From assembly GCA_902790325.1 (NCBI GenBank), contig CADARP010000006.1, positions 13,816 to 77,815 of the forward strand: 64,000 bases of DNA, given 5' to 3'. Positions 37,135 to 46,800 of the stretch are shown piece after piece (position 1 is the stretch's first letter; each line of letters opens with the position of its first letter). Under the pieces are notes generated by a model. That model did not search any database and was not told the DNA's origin. It saw only the letters and a program-made list of their open reading frames with translations. The translations under genes and the position numbers were made by a program. This stretch comes from Oscillospiraceae bacterium. Lineage in GTDB: Bacteria; Bacillota; Clostridia; Oscillospirales; Acutalibacteraceae.

Positions 37135-37800
37135 ATGCAGGAGAAACGCAGAAAACAGACATCCATGACATACGGCGTAATGATCCTTTGTCTGCTGGCG
37201 GCAGCGGTCGGCGCGTGGGGCGCGGCGCGCAAGGATACGCAGCCGGACAAGCTCGCGCCGCAGAGCACTTACGCATCTCAAACGAATCTGCCGACGGATT
37301 ACGCGCAGGCCGAGGCGTCGGTCACGGGCGTACCGTATACGGAACCGGAGACGCGGACAGAGACAGAGACCGAGACCGAGACCGAGCAGGCGCCTGCGCG
37401 ATTCCTGCTGCCGATGGGCAGTTATATCGTCAAGGACTACTCCGGCGATGCCGTTGTTTATTCCAAGACCATGCAGGACTGGCGCGTGCACACGGGCGTC
37501 GATTTCGGCGACAGCCGCGGACAGTCGGTGCTGGCGATCGCCGACGGCAAGGTGACGGATGTGCGCGAGGACGTGCTGTGGGGCGTCGTGCTGACGGTCG
37601 ACCACGGCGACGGAATCACAGCGCGGTACTGCGGCCTCGAGAAGGGCAGTACGCCGGAGGTCGACGCACAGGTCGAACAGGGCGTCGTGATCGGCAAGCT
37701 CGGCGAGATCCCGGTCGAGAACAAGGACGGTCCGCACCTGCATCTGGAGATCCGCAGAAACGGCGCGCGGATCGACCCGTGGAAGCTGCTGCAGGAATAA
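37135..37800 (+). CDS. spoIIQ: SpoIIQ-like M23 (LytM) peptidase-domain protein
   Basis: 221 aa: a basic N-terminus, one membrane segment (MTYGVMILCLLAAAVGAWGA), an acidic Thr/Glu linker and a LytM domain. SpoIIQ features are the YIVKDYSGDAVVYSKTMQDWRVHTGVDF run, SVLAIADGKVTDV, GVVLTVDHGDGITARYCGL and GPHLHLEIRRNGARIDPWKLL. The zinc motif HxxxD (HTGVD) and HLH are both present, so the domain may be active, as in clostridial SpoIIQ. In the forespore it would pair with SpoIIIAH during engulfment. The ATG at 37135 has GGAAGGGAAACC upstream and a sigma-F-like promoter is in place. It could instead be another membrane-bound M23 peptidase. Confidence 0.72.
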   Translation: MQEKRRKQTSMTYGVMILCLLAAAVGAWGAARKDTQPDKLAPQSTYASQTNLPTDYAQAEASVTGVPYTEPETRTETETETETEQAPARFLLPMGSYIVKDYSGDAVVYSKTMQDWRVHTGVDFGDSRGQSVLAIADGKVTDVREDVLWGVVLTVDHGDGITARYCGLEKGSTPEVDAQVEQGVVIGKLGEIPVENKDGPHLHLEIRRNGARIDPWKLLQE

Positions 37801-37840
37801 AAACGCTCATCACGGAAAGTTGGGGGATTCCGTTTTCCGG

Positions 37841-37914
37841 CGTCATCGCGAGGAGCGAAACGACGCGGCGATCTCCCAAAGATGCCGGTTAAGGTGTTGC
37901 TTTTCGCAATGACA
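37841..37914. repeat. REP-like interspersed repeat, copy 2
   Basis: Starts CGTCATCGCGAGGAGCGAAA and ends CGCAATGACA: the same GTCATYGCGAG class as 25709-25823, shorter. It fills the gap between the SpoIIQ-like gene and the terminator at 37966. Confidence 0.75.
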
Positions 37915-37965
37915 GTACTTCTTGTTTGCACGATCCCTCATTTTTCCGTGATGAACCATAAAAAC

Positions 37966-37998
37966 GACCCTCTTCACATTGCGATCGTGAAGAGGGTC
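37966..37998. terminator. bidirectional terminator of the GH38 operon
   Basis: GACCCTCTTCAC / GTGAAGAGGGTC, 12-bp perfect stem with a 9-nt loop; T runs follow on both strands. Confidence 0.88.
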
Positions 37999-38007
37999 GA
38001 TGCTTTT

Positions 38008-38691
38008 TTAGTCCGTACGCAGTTCGTTTGCCGCCTGTTCCGCGGCGATGAGCAGATGATAGAGGGGGCTCATCCGGTCGAAATCCGCCGCCATTTCCTC
38101 GGCAAGCGTCGGGGAAAACAGCCGGTCAAACCCGCTTTCTTCACGGACGAGACAGACCGCGCGCCTGTCGAGCCACTCGCGTTTGCGTGCGCTTTCCTGC
38201 GGGAAGCGGCTGCGCTTGTACGGATCGCCGTACAGGGTGTAGGTTTCCTCGCTGCGGTACACCTTGTCCGCCTTGCGGAACAGCGGATGGTCGTCCAGAA
38301 TCATCTGCCGCAGGCAAGTCATCGTCTCACCCGACGGCGCATAATGTCCGCAGCCGTAGAAGAACTCTGTCGGGGAAAATACGAAAAAGAATTCGGGGTA
38401 ACCGGGGAACATATGCTTGTCGCGCTTGAATGTCAGCCACATCACCTCGCGGTAAAACGTGCCGTGTGCGCGGCGCATATCGCGGTAGATGCGGGAGATC
38501 GTCTTGTCGACCTTCGGTTCGGTGACGATCCGCGCGTCGATCCGTTCGAGCGTCGGGGTCAGCGCCTCGACCAGCTCGACCATCGGCTGCATCACGTACC
38601 GCTTGAACTCCGGCTTGTGTTCGGCGAACCATTCACGGCTGTTCATGAACCGGTTGGTTGCCAGGAAGTCGAGCGTTTCGGGTGTGAACAT
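38008..38691 (-). CDS. DUF2461 (TIGR02453) family protein
   Basis: 227 aa, cytoplasmic. Family stretches: FTPETLDFLATNRFMNSREWFAEHKPEFKRYVMQPM at the N-terminus, SRIYRDMRRAHGTFYREVMWLTFKR, and YGCGHYAPSGETMTCLRQMILD. Members are conserved hypothetical proteins of unknown activity. The start ATG overlaps the GtrA stop as TGATG, so its translation is coupled to that gene; this fixes the start at 38691. Last gene of a four-gene minus-strand operon with GH38 mannosidase. Confidence 0.85.
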   Translation of the reverse strand: MFTPETLDFLATNRFMNSREWFAEHKPEFKRYVMQPMVELVEALTPTLERIDARIVTEPKVDKTISRIYRDMRRAHGTFYREVMWLTFKRDKHMFPGYPEFFFVFSPTEFFYGCGHYAPSGETMTCLRQMILDDHPLFRKADKVYRSEETYTLYGDPYKRSRFPQESARKREWLDRRAVCLVREESGFDRLFSPTLAEEMAADFDRMSPLYHLLIAAEQAANELRTD

Positions 38692-39200
38692 CAGTCGTTC
38701 TTCTCCTTTTTCTGCCGCATCAGCAGCTTGTCCACGGGGAAGTAGATGAAGAACTGGATGCAGCTGCACACCGCCGTCGCGATCGTCGTTGCCAAAGCGC
38801 TCGACACGCCTTTCGATACGATGAACTCAAACAGGACGGGGTTGAGCCACGCCGAAAAGCAGATCAGCGCAATCGTGAACACAAGGTAGATCGTCAAGGT
38901 TACGGGAATGTTGTTGTCCGCGTTGAACGTCTTTTTGCGGTTGACGAAAAACGCGACGATCTGCGCAAGGATGTTGGACGTGTTGAATGCGATGAAAAGC
39001 GCCAGGCCGCAGCGTTCGCCCTCGATCACGGGATAGTCGAACACGAACCAATGGAATGCCTGTGTGCTCAGCGCTTTGATGGCAGGGATGTTGTACAGGA
39101 TAGCAAGGGAGCCGAACTGCACGATGCAGGCGAGCAGACTGACGATCGTAAATTTGACGAGCTGCCAAAAGGTTTTCTTTCCGCCGCTTTGTTCTGACAT
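38691..39200 (-). CDS. GtrA-family membrane protein
   Basis: 169 aa with four membrane segments (VKFTIVSLLACIVQFGSLAILYNI; LALFIAFNTSNILAQIVAFFVNRKKTFNA; IPVTLTIYLVFTIALICFSAWL; ATTIATAVCSCIQFFIYFPVDKL). The second segment followed by NRKKTF is the mark of GtrA proteins, proposed to move lipid-linked sugars across the membrane. AAGGAGG lies before the ATG. It overlaps the next gene by one base. Beside a GH38 mannosidase, a role in wall or surface glycan handling is an inference. Confidence 0.87.
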   Translation of the reverse strand: MSEQSGGKKTFWQLVKFTIVSLLACIVQFGSLAILYNIPAIKALSTQAFHWFVFDYPVIEGERCGLALFIAFNTSNILAQIVAFFVNRKKTFNADNNIPVTLTIYLVFTIALICFSAWLNPVLFEFIVSKGVSSALATTIATAVCSCIQFFIYFPVDKLLMRQKKEKND

Positions 39201-39213
39201 TTTGTTTTCCTCC

Positions 39214-41715
39214 TTATTCGACGATTCCTTCCAGGAAATCGGTTTCGGTCACATATCCTTCGCGGTTGATGCGGAACGTTTTGACTTCGTGCGCGCGGAA
39301 ATCCGCCCAGAAGCCCGCGTCTGCCAAATCGCAGACGAATCCGACGCGGCCGGTATTGCGGCCTGCCGATTCATAGGCGCGCAGGACATAGTCGCCGCTG
39401 CCGTCCTCGCACTTTTTGAACGCGGTGACGAGGATATTCGGCTCCGTCACGGTCAGGAAGCTCTTTTGCGCCGGGAGCGTACCCTTCCGGTAGCCTGCCG
39501 GTACGGCGTTCGGACGGTTGTTGAAAACGGCGGCTTCACGCACGACGTCGGATGTTTCCGCTTCGCCCGCGTGCAGCAGAATGCCGTACTCAAACCGCTG
39601 CAGACCTTCGTCCGTGTAGTTGAAGTCGGCGGCGGGGCGGGACGAATAGTGATCGGCGCAGATCACGTTGCGCAGCAGCGACGCGCGCAGCGTCGTGCCC
39701 TGGCAGTCGTAGCTGTATTTCGAGTCCGTCATGAGCGCCAGACCGCGGCGAACGCCGTCCGCGCAGGTCAGCGTCAGGTCTGCCCACCGGAGCGCCGGTT
39801 CCTCCTCTCCGTTGGCCGGACGCTTGATGAACGCGCCGGGAATCTCATATGTGTTGATCTCCTCGGTGCCGGTCAGCGGGAACGCCGTCTTGAGCATGGT
39901 GAACGGCTCCTGCCAGATCGCCTTGCACTTCACACGCAGCGTTTCCTGCATGCTGCCGAGGATGAAATCCTGCGTCAGGTGCGATTCGCCGAAGCGGTGC
40001 TTGATCCGCATCACGGCGCGCGCGGGACCGTACTCCGCAAGTTCCATGCTTTCGCACTGCATCTCGGCTTTGATCTTATCAAAACGGAATACATTGTGCG
40101 CCCATGTGTCGGTCTCGTGATCGTCGATCACGGTCGGCACGGCGAGGCGGTTTCCGGCGGCATAGTCATAGCCGTCCGCCTTGCGCACGAGACTGCGGAT
40201 CGTGCCGCTCGCGCGGTCGAATTCCACGCGCATGACGTCGTTTTCCAGATAGTCCTGTCCGGCGCGTACGTCCGTTCCGTAGTCCTTTTCGACGGCGCGG
40301 AAGCAGTCTGGCGTGACGGCGGAGTCCTCCATCCAGGACAGCCAGTACAGCGCATATCCCATAGCGGGTACGTCTGCAAAGAAGAGCGTATCGAGGTGGG
40401 AATCGTTCGACCGGGACGAGCGCACGTTCTGGAATGTGACCGCATGTCCCGCTGCGTCCGTCACGGCAGAGGACGGGTGGTTGGTGCGCACGGGACAGCG
40501 CACGGAGAACGCGTGCGGGTTGAATACGACGACGGGACGCGGGAATCCCTCTTTGCGGCAGTGGTGCCGCAGCAGGGTGACGGGATCGCTGATGCCGTCG
40601 AGCCATGTATGGATGCGCGAGACGATGCGCAGTTGTGCCGCGTTTTCGACGCGGTCGGCGATCGTGACCGCATGACCGATGGCAGCGCGTACGTCCTCGT
40701 ACGCTTCCATGATCGAGCAGCCGCACAGTACGTCGTGGAACTGGTTGAAGCAGACGTCCTTCCAGCCTTCGGCGATCGCTTCGGTCGAAGCGTCCGCGCC
40801 GCAGACCGCGGCGGACACGGTGTCCCACAACTCGGCGCACGCAAGCCGGTTTTCGGCGCGGCGGTTGAGCTGCTTGACGAGCGACGTCGCGCTGTAGCAG
40901 CCGCTGGCGTGGTGCTGCAGATCGCCCTTGTAGGCGGGCACGTCCAGATAGCCGCGGCAGATCCTGTCAAAAAACGCGTCGGGCGAAGAGAATACAAGCG
41001 GCGTTTCCGGTTCGCTTTCCGCACGGCGGACGAGGTGCCCCAAATCGCCGCGCGTCGGACCGCCGCCGTGATTGCCCACGCCGCCGAACAGCATCAGATC
41101 GTGCTGCTTCTCGGGCAGCATCTCTTTCAGCGTGTCGAGCGTGCGGTCGAGATCTTCCGTGCCGCTGTGGGCGTAGCTGTCCGAGATGCGGTAGGTCAGC
41201 ACGCGGCTGCCGTCAACGCCGTCCCACCAGAATAGCTTGTCGGGAATGTCCGGATTTTCGTGCATCCCGGGGCGCATCATGACATAGGTGCGCATCCCGC
41301 CCAGCGTCAGAAGCTGCGGCAGGTTGCCGCAGTGTCCGAACGAATCGACGTTATAGCCGGTCTTGCAGATGCGGCCGAACTTTTTGTAGTAGTAAAGCTG
41401 GCTGTACAGTGCGTGCCGCGCAAAGCTCTCGCCCGCGGGCATGTTGCAGTCGGGCTGTACCCACCAGCCGCCGACAGGTACCCAGCGTCCCATTTTGATA
41501 TATTCCCGGATCTCGGAAAACAGCTCCGGGTCGATCTGTTCCACCCAGTCATAGTAGGCGGCGGAGGAACAGGTGAAGACAAAATCGTCAAACTCTTTAA
41601 GACGGTCGATCGCGGCACGGAACGTCTGCAGAACTTCTCCGCAGCCTTCCTGCCAGCGCCAAAGCCAGATCGGATCGAGGTGAGCGTTGCCGATAAAATG
41701 AATCTGATTGGTCAT
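39214..41715 (-). CDS. GH38 alpha-mannosidase
   Basis: 833 aa, no signal peptide, so intracellular. Family GH38 signatures: HFIGNAHLDPIWLWRWQEG (zinc His and Asp), GGWWVQPDCNMPAGES, YNVDSFGHCGNLPQLL (nucleophile Asp and zinc Asp/His) and CFNQFHDVLCGCS (fourth ligand region), then large beta domains (SSRSNDSHLDTLFFADVPAMGYALYWL). It hydrolyses alpha-mannosides, likely after uptake of mannosyl oligosaccharides. Second gene of the operon; 12 nt separates it from the upstream toroid protein and 13 nt from GtrA. Confidence 0.93.
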   Translation of the reverse strand: MTNQIHFIGNAHLDPIWLWRWQEGCGEVLQTFRAAIDRLKEFDDFVFTCSSAAYYDWVEQIDPELFSEIREYIKMGRWVPVGGWWVQPDCNMPAGESFARHALYSQLYYYKKFGRICKTGYNVDSFGHCGNLPQLLTLGGMRTYVMMRPGMHENPDIPDKLFWWDGVDGSRVLTYRISDSYAHSGTEDLDRTLDTLKEMLPEKQHDLMLFGGVGNHGGGPTRGDLGHLVRRAESEPETPLVFSSPDAFFDRICRGYLDVPAYKGDLQHHASGCYSATSLVKQLNRRAENRLACAELWDTVSAAVCGADASTEAIAEGWKDVCFNQFHDVLCGCSIMEAYEDVRAAIGHAVTIADRVENAAQLRIVSRIHTWLDGISDPVTLLRHHCRKEGFPRPVVVFNPHAFSVRCPVRTNHPSSAVTDAAGHAVTFQNVRSSRSNDSHLDTLFFADVPAMGYALYWLSWMEDSAVTPDCFRAVEKDYGTDVRAGQDYLENDVMRVEFDRASGTIRSLVRKADGYDYAAGNRLAVPTVIDDHETDTWAHNVFRFDKIKAEMQCESMELAEYGPARAVMRIKHRFGESHLTQDFILGSMQETLRVKCKAIWQEPFTMLKTAFPLTGTEEINTYEIPGAFIKRPANGEEEPALRWADLTLTCADGVRRGLALMTDSKYSYDCQGTTLRASLLRNVICADHYSSRPAADFNYTDEGLQRFEYGILLHAGEAETSDVVREAAVFNNRPNAVPAGYRKGTLPAQKSFLTVTEPNILVTAFKKCEDGSGDYVLRAYESAGRNTGRVGFVCDLADAGFWADFRAHEVKTFRINREGYVTETDFLEGIVE

Positions 41716-41727
41716 GACGCGCCCTCC

Positions 41728-43566
41728 TTATTCTTCAAAGAATCCGTAATACCTGCCCATCCAGTAGGCGAAGGTATAAATATAGCAGCTTTCCACGCAG
41801 ACGAGTCCGCCGGAATCCACATCCTTGTACGTAAAGGGATTGCGGTCGTATTTGGAGATGAACCGCTCGTCGTTGGGCAGCAGCCAGGTTATTTCCTTTT
41901 CACCGCCGGGAAGCACATGCACGGGTGTGTCGTGGCGTTTCATCGTGGACACGCCGGCAGCCAGACGCGAGACGTTCATGCGGTAGAGCCACTCGGCGAC
42001 GCGGTCCATGTCGATCTCGTCTCCGGTCGCAACGGCGTAGGGCAGATCGTAGCCGGGGTCGTATTCGCGCGCAAGCGACGTGCGCCAGGAGCGGAAGCCG
42101 TTTTTGTATTTCTCCAGCAGAACAGGATCGGTCTCAAGCGTGCACAGCGCCCAGAACGACAGCACCGCAAGCATGTGGTCGCCGTACATAATGTCCTCGA
42201 ACGGATGGGTACCCTCGGCGAGTGACGACTGCTGCATGCGGTCAAAATGCTTTGTGGCGAGATCGGCGTAGCCGCGCGAGATAAGGTAGTCGTAGCTTTC
42301 CTGCCACTTGCCGCGCTCGCCCGAAATGTGCATAAGGATCTTGTGGTAGGCGAGCACCTCCGCCGCGTTCAGACACGCGTCGACATAGCCGAGCTCGGTC
42401 ACGAAATACCGCTCGCTCCACTTCGCCCACGTCGTCGCTTCGCCCGTTGCGTCCGTCAGTTCATACCCATGGTCGATGATATGACCGAGCGTCGCCTTGG
42501 CGGCGTCGATGAGCAGCGCGTCCAGTTCGGGATCGTCCATGCCGATCGTCTCGTGCGCGACGAGCATCATCAGAAAATGGTGCGTGATTTCGTCGGAGCT
42601 GGTGTCCGCCTTGTAAAAAATGCCCTCGCGTTCGTGGCCGTGGTCGGTGATCAGGTGCATCAGACGCGGCGGGATGGGGGCGCAGGCGTCGATCTCCATT
42701 CCTGCCCAGCGCATATCGCAGCCGGCGTTTGCGCCCTCTTTGATGTCCGTGCCGTACATTTTCAAAAAGGAGCCGCGCTCCCGCGTGGCGGGCGTGTCGA
42801 GACAGACCGCTTTATCTCCCTGCAGCCGGAAGTATACGCCGTCCTCGGGCATCGGTTCCTCGGCGCACATATACGTGCGCGCCACAAAGCCGTTTCCGCG
42901 TCCGTGGATATGCATCAGCAGCAGCGACGCTTCGCACGCGCGCACGGCGGCGTTTTTGGCTTCGATCGTGTCGGGATGCTCCGCGCCTTTTTCCCGCTTG
43001 CACACGGCGTAATGGAACAGTTCGCCCATTGCGAAACCGGACGTGAAACCGCCGTCGTTGTCGGAGTGACCGTAGGGGAGTTTGGAGTCGAGATCGCGCG
43101 GGACAGAGAGATGCTTCTGACTGTACATGCCCCAGCGGTCCACGATCCTTTGCGATTCGTGCAGGAGCATCAGCGCCTTTTCCTCGGCGCCGACAGGCCG
43201 CATTTCGATGCGCGTCACGCCGGTCTCGGTGCGCACCCACAGCCCTGTCTCGTCGGGCAGCAGGGCGAGCACGCAGTTGTCCTGCAGATCGCGTTCGGCG
43301 GCAAAGAACTGGATGATTTGATCTTTGCGCAGGGCGTCGGGTTCATAGCGGGTCAGTCCCGTCGTCGCGCCGTACCAGTGCACATTGCCCACGCGGGCAA
43401 AGCAGGTGTAGTCCGCCTTGCGTGACGGCAGAGGCAGAGGAAATCCGCTCAGATCGGGGGCGGGACAGCGCACGGTATACAACGCCTCGGGTACAGCCGG
43501 GTCGTGCGGTTCGTACTGCGTGCAGAAACGTGCCGGCTGTGCGGTGAGTTTATAGGGCAGATGCAT
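41728..43566 (-). CDS. large conserved protein, possibly (alpha/alpha)-toroid fold, in a glycosidase operon
   Basis: 612 aa, cytoplasmic. Recurring helix-pair stretches with aromatic and acidic residues (WGMYSQKHLSVPRDLDSKLPYGHSDNDGGFTSGF; HLITDHGHEREGIFYKADTSSDEITHHFLMMLVAHE; WAKWSERYFVTELGYVDACLNAAEVLAYHKIL; FEDIMYGDHMLAVLSFWALC) suggest an alpha/alpha-toroid of the kind used by glycosidases and epimerases. The C-terminal FTYKDVDSGGLVCVESCYIYTFAYWMGRYYGF is well formed. I do not recognise a family. The ATG at 43566 (MHLPYKL) is used; its AGGAG is 13 nt away, longer than usual. First gene of the GH38 operon. Confidence 0.7.
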   Translation of the reverse strand: MHLPYKLTAQPARFCTQYEPHDPAVPEALYTVRCPAPDLSGFPLPLPSRKADYTCFARVGNVHWYGATTGLTRYEPDALRKDQIIQFFAAERDLQDNCVLALLPDETGLWVRTETGVTRIEMRPVGAEEKALMLLHESQRIVDRWGMYSQKHLSVPRDLDSKLPYGHSDNDGGFTSGFAMGELFHYAVCKREKGAEHPDTIEAKNAAVRACEASLLLMHIHGRGNGFVARTYMCAEEPMPEDGVYFRLQGDKAVCLDTPATRERGSFLKMYGTDIKEGANAGCDMRWAGMEIDACAPIPPRLMHLITDHGHEREGIFYKADTSSDEITHHFLMMLVAHETIGMDDPELDALLIDAAKATLGHIIDHGYELTDATGEATTWAKWSERYFVTELGYVDACLNAAEVLAYHKILMHISGERGKWQESYDYLISRGYADLATKHFDRMQQSSLAEGTHPFEDIMYGDHMLAVLSFWALCTLETDPVLLEKYKNGFRSWRTSLAREYDPGYDLPYAVATGDEIDMDRVAEWLYRMNVSRLAAGVSTMKRHDTPVHVLPGGEKEITWLLPNDERFISKYDRNPFTYKDVDSGGLVCVESCYIYTFAYWMGRYYGFFEE

Positions 43567-43642
43567 CGGGTCGATCACTCTCCTTGTTCGGGCAGCGCCG
43601 CATGCCTTTTGCCGCGCTGTATCCGGACGTTCTTTTGGTACA

Positions 43643-43671
43643 AGCATAGCAGAAATCACGCATGCTTGCAA
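43643..43671 (-). promoter_or_regulatory. sigma-A promoter of the GH38 operon
   Basis: Minus strand TTGCAA (43671-43666), 17-nt spacer, TATGCT (43648-43643). Confidence 0.65.
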
Positions 43672-43736
43672 GTGTAAATTGTAAAAAATATACAAAATAT
43701 ATGGCGCATTTTTTATGTTGAGTGTCTGAAATTATA

Positions 43737-43766
43737 TTTACTTTTTGCACGTTTTTGTGCTATACT
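43737..43766 (+). promoter_or_regulatory. sigma-A promoter of the giant papain-like protein gene
   Basis: TTTACT (43737-43742), 18-nt spacer, TATACT (43761-43766). A small inverted repeat GCAC-GTTTTT-GTGC lies within the spacer and may be an operator. Confidence 0.6.
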
Positions 43767-43806
43767 GATTATAGTGACAATTCTGTGCAATTAAGGAGGA
43801 TTCGCT

Positions 43807-46800
43807 ATGAAGACGTTTCGGCACAGTAGAATTCGATATAATATTGTGAGTATCCTTTTGATCGCGGCTCTGCTCGCGCAGTGCGCGCCGGTCGTATTTG
43901 CGGCGCAGCCGGATGCGCAGATCCGTTATCTTGCCGGCGGAGACCGGAATGAAGACGGCACATGGAACCCCGAATACTGGGTGGACAGCGACGGCAACCG
44001 CATCGAGGAGACGACCTGCCGCGTGAACGCTGCCGAGTCCTTGCCGTCCAAGTACGATCTGCGGACGCGGGGAGTCATCACTTCCGTGAAATACCAGGCT
44101 GCCGCCAGAAACTGCTGGTCATTTGCGGCCATCGCATCGCTGGAATCGAACTATATCCTGCAAGGGTACGGCACGGCGGCAAACACCGACTTTTCCGAGG
44201 CGCATCTCGTATGGTTTACCCACAGCCAGCGCACGACAAACACGAAGGACCCGACCTACGGCGACGGACTGCAGTTCAGCAATCCCTTCGCCAACGGCGG
44301 CAACTGGAACCGTGTTGCGGCGACGCTGATGCGCGGGGCGGGTCTGCAGCTCGAAAAGAACGCGCCGTGGTATGCGTCGGACAACGTGAACACCATGAAG
44401 CAGAAGATGCAGCAGCAGGAAAGCAGTCGGTACGTCAGCCATGCGCGCATGTGGGCTGTGCAGAGCATTCGGGACAAGTCGATCACGGCGTTCAAGAAAA
44501 AGATCATGGAGAACGGTGCGGCGACATTTTCGTATTATCATGACGTCCAGCCGTCGATCAGCGGGCAAGGCGAGAGCCCCGGATACAATCCGAGTACGTA
44601 CAGCTACTACCAGAAGACGGTTTCCAACGTGTTCAACCATTCGGTCGCAGTGGTCGGCTGGGACGACAATTTCCCGCGCAGCAATTTCAAAACCAGACCG
44701 TCGCAGAACGGCGCGTGGCTGGTCAAGGGCAGTTGGGATACGACCTACGGCAACAACGGATACTATTGGATATCCTATTACGATCCGTCGATCTGCGAAA
44801 TGGCGTCCTACGTCGCGGCGCCGAAAGATGTGTATGACCACATCTACCAGTACGACGGCGCCATTACCAAGATGACGTTCGCCCATGCGACCAGCGCCAA
44901 AATGGCAAACGTCTTCAAATCGCAGCGGGACGAGCTGCTGACGCATGTGGCGTTTTACTCACCGAACGCGACGCCCGTCAAGGCAACGGTAGAGATCTAC
45001 GTCATGCCGCAGGGCGAAATGAGTCCGGAAAACCATCCGACGTACTATAAGCAGAAGATCGACGCGGCAACCACGACGCTCAACGATGTGGAATTCGGCT
45101 ATACGACGGTCGAGCTGGCGAAGCCGACGCTGCTGCGGAAGGATCAGACGTTCAGCGTTGTCGTGACGTTTTCGCTGCCCGGCGGGACGGTGCAGATCCC
45201 CGTGGAAGGGGAGACGATCGCTTCGCCGGCGGAAGGCATCGAAACCTACTCCGGCAGCGTCGGCGACAGCTTTATCAGCTTCGGCGACGGCAGATGGTAC
45301 GATACCAACAATTACGCAAACGGCTACGACTACAACAACGTTCCCGTCAAGGCGATGACGCGCGACGTCACGCTGCAGGAACCGACGCTGACGGTTAAGA
45401 ACGCGCCGACCAGAACAACATACCGCGTCGGCGATACGCTCGATCCGGCGGGACTTACGCTGGAATACACGGACGAGATCGGACAGTCCCAGACCGTGAC
45501 CAAGGGGTTCACCTGTACGCCGACGACGCTCTCCGTGATCGGCAAGCAGAGCGTGACGGTGAGCTATAACGGTCTTTCCGCAGTGTTTGACGTGACAGTC
45601 GATCCGTATGAAACGAAGCTGTCACTCGTGACGACGCCGGACAAAACGACGTACAAGGTCGGCGACACGCTCGATACGACGGGACTGTCGCTTCTGTATA
45701 CAGACGTTTACAATCAGGAACATACCGTGACGGCCGGATTCACGTGCGAGCCGTCCGCGCTCACCGCGATCGGCAGACAGACCGTCCGGGTGACATACTC
45801 CGGCAAGTCCGTGACGTTCGACGTGACGGCGGAGCCGTATGAAACATCGCTGACGGTTCTGCAGAAACCGGACAAAACGACATACATGGTCGGTGATTCG
45901 CTCGATACAGCCGGACTGACCCTGCTTTACACGGACGAATACAACGAGCGGCACACCGTGACCGAGGGCTATGTCTGCAATCCGCAGCAGTTCGGCATGT
46001 ACGGCACGCAGACCGTGACAGTCACCTACGGCACGGCGAGCACATCGTTCGATGTGACAGTCGAACCGTACGAGCCGACGCTCCGGCTCGTGACGCCGCC
46101 GTCCAAAACGACCTATTATTACGGTGAAACACTCGATACGACCGGATTGTCGCTCGTCTTTTCGGATGAATTCGGCGACGCGGTTGCCGTAACGGAAGGC
46201 TTCACGTGCGACGCCGGGACGTTCACCGCGTTCGGCACGCATACCGTGACCGTGACGTACAACGGCCTCTGCGCGGCATTCGACGTGACGGTTATCCCGT
46301 ACGAGCCGACGCTCACGCTCGTATCGCCGCCGTTCAAAACAGAATACCTTTACGGCGAAACGCTCGAAACGGACGGCATTTCGCTGCTGTACAGGGACGC
46401 GTACGGACAGACGCACACCGTGACCGACGGCTTTGCCTGCGACGTACAGACGCTTGACGTTGCCGGCGTGCAGACGGTGCGTGTAACGTATGCGGATCTT
46501 TCCGTGACATTCGATGTGACGGTCGAGCTGCGTGAGCCGACGCTCACGCTTCTGACCGCGCCGGACAAGACGACCTATCCGGCTGCGGAATCGCTCGATA
46601 CGACGGGACTGTCGCTCGCCTATACGGACGAATTCGGCATAGTATCGACCGTGACAGAAGGGTTTACCTGCACGCCCGGCACGCTGCGCGCGCTCGGGAC
46701 GCAGACCGTGACGGTCACCTACAAGGGACTTTCCGTGACGTTCGACGTGACGGTTGAGCCGCTTGAGCCGACGCTGACGCTGCAGAATGCGCCCGACAAG

